Assembly: GCA_026692885.1 (NCBI GenBank) | Contig: JAPLNJ010000709.1 | Span: 1 to 6,755, forward strand | Source: Planctomycetota bacterium | GTDB lineage: Bacteria > Planctomycetota > Planctomycetia > Pirellulales > Pirellulaceae | Direction of reading: 5' to 3' | DNA: 6,755 nucleotides | Part shown: positions 5,499 to 6,755 of the stretch, in pieces | How positions within the stretch are numbered: the stretch's first letter is position 1 | Layout: each line of letters begins with the position of its first letter | Made by a program: the position numbers and the translations under genes | Notes under the pieces: model-generated | The model's database searches: none | Seen by the model: only the letters and a program-made list of their open reading frames with translations | What the model was told of the DNA's origin: nothing

Positions 5499-6443
5499 AT
5501 CCTCACTTCGTCTGTATGGCCCCAGGAACTTCGGTCCATTGAAGTGAATCATGTGGTCGGGAGTTTCGGCAATCCAGACTTCCGTTTCCCATGCGATATC
5601 AGCCGCATACTTGCGGAAGTCAGCCTTGTCAAGGAAGGCCGTAACATAGACACGCTCAGCCGGGCATTCTGCAAGCATGGTTTCAATTTCGGCGTGTCGC
5701 TTTGGACTTACAGGTCCGTGAGTGGTCACAGCTTCAATGAGGAATAGCCAATTCTTCTGCGCGTCATACAAGACGATATCCGGCAGCTTGTCGTGCTCCG
5801 TTATCCCGATGTTTAGTTCTGCTAGTTCATCGGTGGCACAGACAACGTGTTTCTTTGCCGTGTCGCCAAGATAGAGCAGCTTTGCACCGGGCGCGAATCG
5901 CGGCCCCAACTCTTCAACGGCAGCAACCTGTAAGGCGTTGTGCTTTCCTGGTGAAAGCCGAATCATTGCCCCAGTTGGCAACTTCAGCTTGATCTTCTGC
6001 AAGTCACGCCGCTTGTTATACGCCGTTTCAAGTCTGCCAAAGTTCTGCGAAAAAGCCTCAATGGCGTCGTCAAACGCAGCCGTTCCGTAGGTCTTCAAGA
6101 CCGCTATTGCAGCATCCGTCAAGCAATAGCAAGTCTTCCCGCTGTTAGTCGAGCGGGATTCGTCCTCCGGGTTTCGGTCAACAAGCCTTGCCTGTTCGAA
6201 CTGGTGGATTGATTGGCGGCTGATTGTCTCACGCGAGTTAGCAGCATAGTCCTTCCCGCATATCTCTCGCATGAAGCCCATGACGTCCCAGATGCGAAGT
6301 AACGACTTTTTTGTATTGGCCCACGAATCCTTTGGACCAAGGCTAGCCAGTGCGAGCAACGTCAACGCCGAACGCTCGTTTTGTTGAGCGCGTGGAAGGC
6401 CGAACGCCCGAAGAATCTCTAGGGCCTCGTCTTGCTTGCTCAT
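5496..6443 (-). CDS. BsuBI/PstI-family type II restriction endonuclease
   Basis: A complete 315-residue protein, about the length of BsuBI and PstI, which cut CTGCAG. Residues 1 to about 150 form the helical/winged-helix N-terminal domain (SRQSIHQFEQARLVDRNP, 75-92; GKTCYCLTDAAIAVLKTYG, 102-120). The C-terminal nuclease domain carries the family blocks IRLSPGKHNALQ (161-172), FAPGAKLLYLGDTAKK (183-198), EHDKLPDIVLYD (216-227), NWLFLIEAVTTHGPVSPKR (231-249) and IAWETEVWIAETPDHMIHFNG (283-303). Asp222 and Glu237, in PD and IEAV, fit a PD-(D/E)XK-type active site, so the enzyme looks intact. Start ATG is six bases after GGGAG. GC is lower than in the operon (32 of 60 at 5821-5880 against 40 of 60 at 2041-2100), suggesting transfer. 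No methyltransferase is visible beside it. Specificity for CTGCAG is inferred from the family. Confidence 0.94.
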   Translation of the reverse strand: MSKQDEALEILRAFGLPRAQQNERSALTLLALASLGPKDSWANTKKSLLRIWDVMGFMREICGKDYAANSRETISRQSIHQFEQARLVDRNPEDESRSTNSGKTCYCLTDAAIAVLKTYGTAAFDDAIEAFSQNFGRLETAYNKRRDLQKIKLKLPTGAMIRLSPGKHNALQVAAVEELGPRFAPGAKLLYLGDTAKKHVVCATDELAELNIGITEHDKLPDIVLYDAQKNWLFLIEAVTTHGPVSPKRHAEIETMLAECPAERVYVTAFLDKADFRKYAADIAWETEVWIAETPDHMIHFNGPKFLGPYRRSED

Positions 6444-6455
6444 TTCGTGCTCCCA

Positions 6456-6551
6456 CTAGGCAGCGATGCAGAGAGCCGGTAACGCCCAACTCTTCCAAGA
6501 CAACGGTTTCAGCTTCTTCCAGATTGCGTCTGACTTCTTTCCCGATTCGAG
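6456..6551 (-). pseudogene. Possible 3' remnant of a gene preceding the restriction enzyme (perhaps its methyltransferase)
   Basis: Between the palindrome and the restriction gene, one minus-strand frame is open from just after a TAG in the palindrome edge to TAG at 6456-6458 (31 codons, containing KKSDAIWKKLKPLSWKSW). That stop leaves 12 bases with an SD before the endonuclease start, the usual spacing of a preceding operon gene. A second frame over the same bases contains RRNLEEAETVVLEELG, which also looks protein-like, but it runs about 100 bases into the endonuclease gene. Neither is recognisable by eye as a DNA methyltransferase C-terminus, and the frames cannot both be coding. If a partner gene was here, the repeat has replaced most of it. 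Confidence 0.22.
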
Positions 6552-6552
6552 C

Positions 6553-6601
6553 TATACCGCACGCGGTTGAGGATGGCACATCCTCAACCGCGTGCGGTAT
6601 A
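6553..6601. repeat. Perfect 23-bp inverted repeat with 3-base loop
   Basis: The left arm 6553-6575 and right arm 6579-6601 are exact reverse complements, separated by GCA. Each arm holds a smaller inverted repeat, ACCGC-AC-GCGGT at 6556-6567 and ACCGC-GT-GCGGT at 6587-6598, so alternative cruciform or twin-hairpin foldings are possible. No T-run follows on either side, so it is not a standard intrinsic terminator. The arrangement resembles REP-like or miniature mobile palindromes. Sequence identity of the arms is certain; the mobile nature is inferred. Confidence 0.9.
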
Positions 6602-6755
6602 TACATAACTCTTCCGCCCCAAAGGGGCATTAACAAATCAGCCCAGGCCAGAGCGTAGCGGCGACAGCCGCGGAGCGACGCCCTGGGTACGGTATCGATT
6701 CAACACGGTAGCCCTGTAAGGGCGAAACAAATTGTTAGTCCCACACGTATTGTTC
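6602..6755. repeat. Hairpin-rich non-coding stretch, probable interspersed repeat
   Basis: No gene is supported here. Three small hairpins follow one another: GCCCC-AAA-GGGGC (6616-6628), GCGGC-GACA-GCCGC (6658-6671) flanked by CCCAGG and CCTGGG, and GCCCT-GTA-AGGGC (6711-6723). This series of short GC stems with A/T-rich spacers resembles non-coding repeat units scattered through planctomycete genomes, as I recall them; copy number cannot be checked from one window. It continues to the right edge. Confidence 0.5.

Noticed and set aside
6553..6601. Palindrome as intrinsic terminator
   Set aside because: No T-run follows either arm and the stem is far longer than usual for terminators.
6350..6658. 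Plus-strand frame running across the palindrome and the restriction gene 5' end
   Set aside because: It translates both palindrome arms (HAVEDGTSSTACG) and antisense restriction-gene sequence, typical of spurious calls over repeats.
6553..6755. CRISPR array
   Set aside because: The hairpins differ from each other in sequence and there are no repeated units with regular spacers.

Overview
The window is a GC-rich bacterial chromosome segment. I infer a planctomycete-type host from the long GC-rich minus-strand operon, the urea-transporter/M23 fusion and the style of the interspersed repeat at the right end. That lineage call is an inference with no marker gene behind it.

Layout. Positions 1-4157 hold a compact four-gene operon on the minus strand. 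In transcription order it encodes a 78-residue PqqD-like protein, an ATP-grasp ligase, a fold-III PLP-dependent decarboxylase of the LysA/ornithine decarboxylase type, and a membrane protein that joins a urea-transporter-type channel to an M23 (LytM) metallopeptidase domain. The last gene runs off the left edge. Intergenic gaps are 10, 35 and 8 bases. The leader upstream of the first gene (about 4174-4233) can fold into a long hairpin capped by a GCGA tetraloop, just before the ribosome binding site. Positions 4158-4551 are otherwise non-coding.

Positions 4552-4787 carry, on the plus strand, the 5' part of a P-loop ATPase gene (AAA/DUF4143-like). It is cut off about 25 bases before the 3' end of purN, which lies on the minus strand (4788-5423) and encodes phosphoribosylglycinamide formyltransferase. 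Upstream of purN, also on the minus strand, is a complete BsuBI/PstI-family type II restriction endonuclease gene (5496-6443). It has visibly lower GC than the operon and no intact methyltransferase beside it in the window. Positions 6444-6755 hold a short possible remnant of a preceding gene, a perfect 23-bp inverted repeat with a 3-base loop, and a hairpin-rich stretch that looks like an interspersed repeat.

How the genes may work together. The four-gene operon is the most interesting part. PqqD-like domains bind leader peptides, ATP-grasp enzymes make amide-type bonds, and fold-III decarboxylases turn basic amino acids into amines. The decarboxylase carries an unusual N-terminal tail (YEPPVITKLQSGQMNKFG) resembling leader motifs recognised by PqqD-like domains. 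A modification or ligation pathway in which the PqqD-like protein docks on this tail, with a product moved or processed at the envelope by the channel-peptidase fusion, is a testable hypothesis and is not an established function. The right half looks like an accessory region: a truncated ATPase, a restriction enzyme without a visible partner, and repeats.
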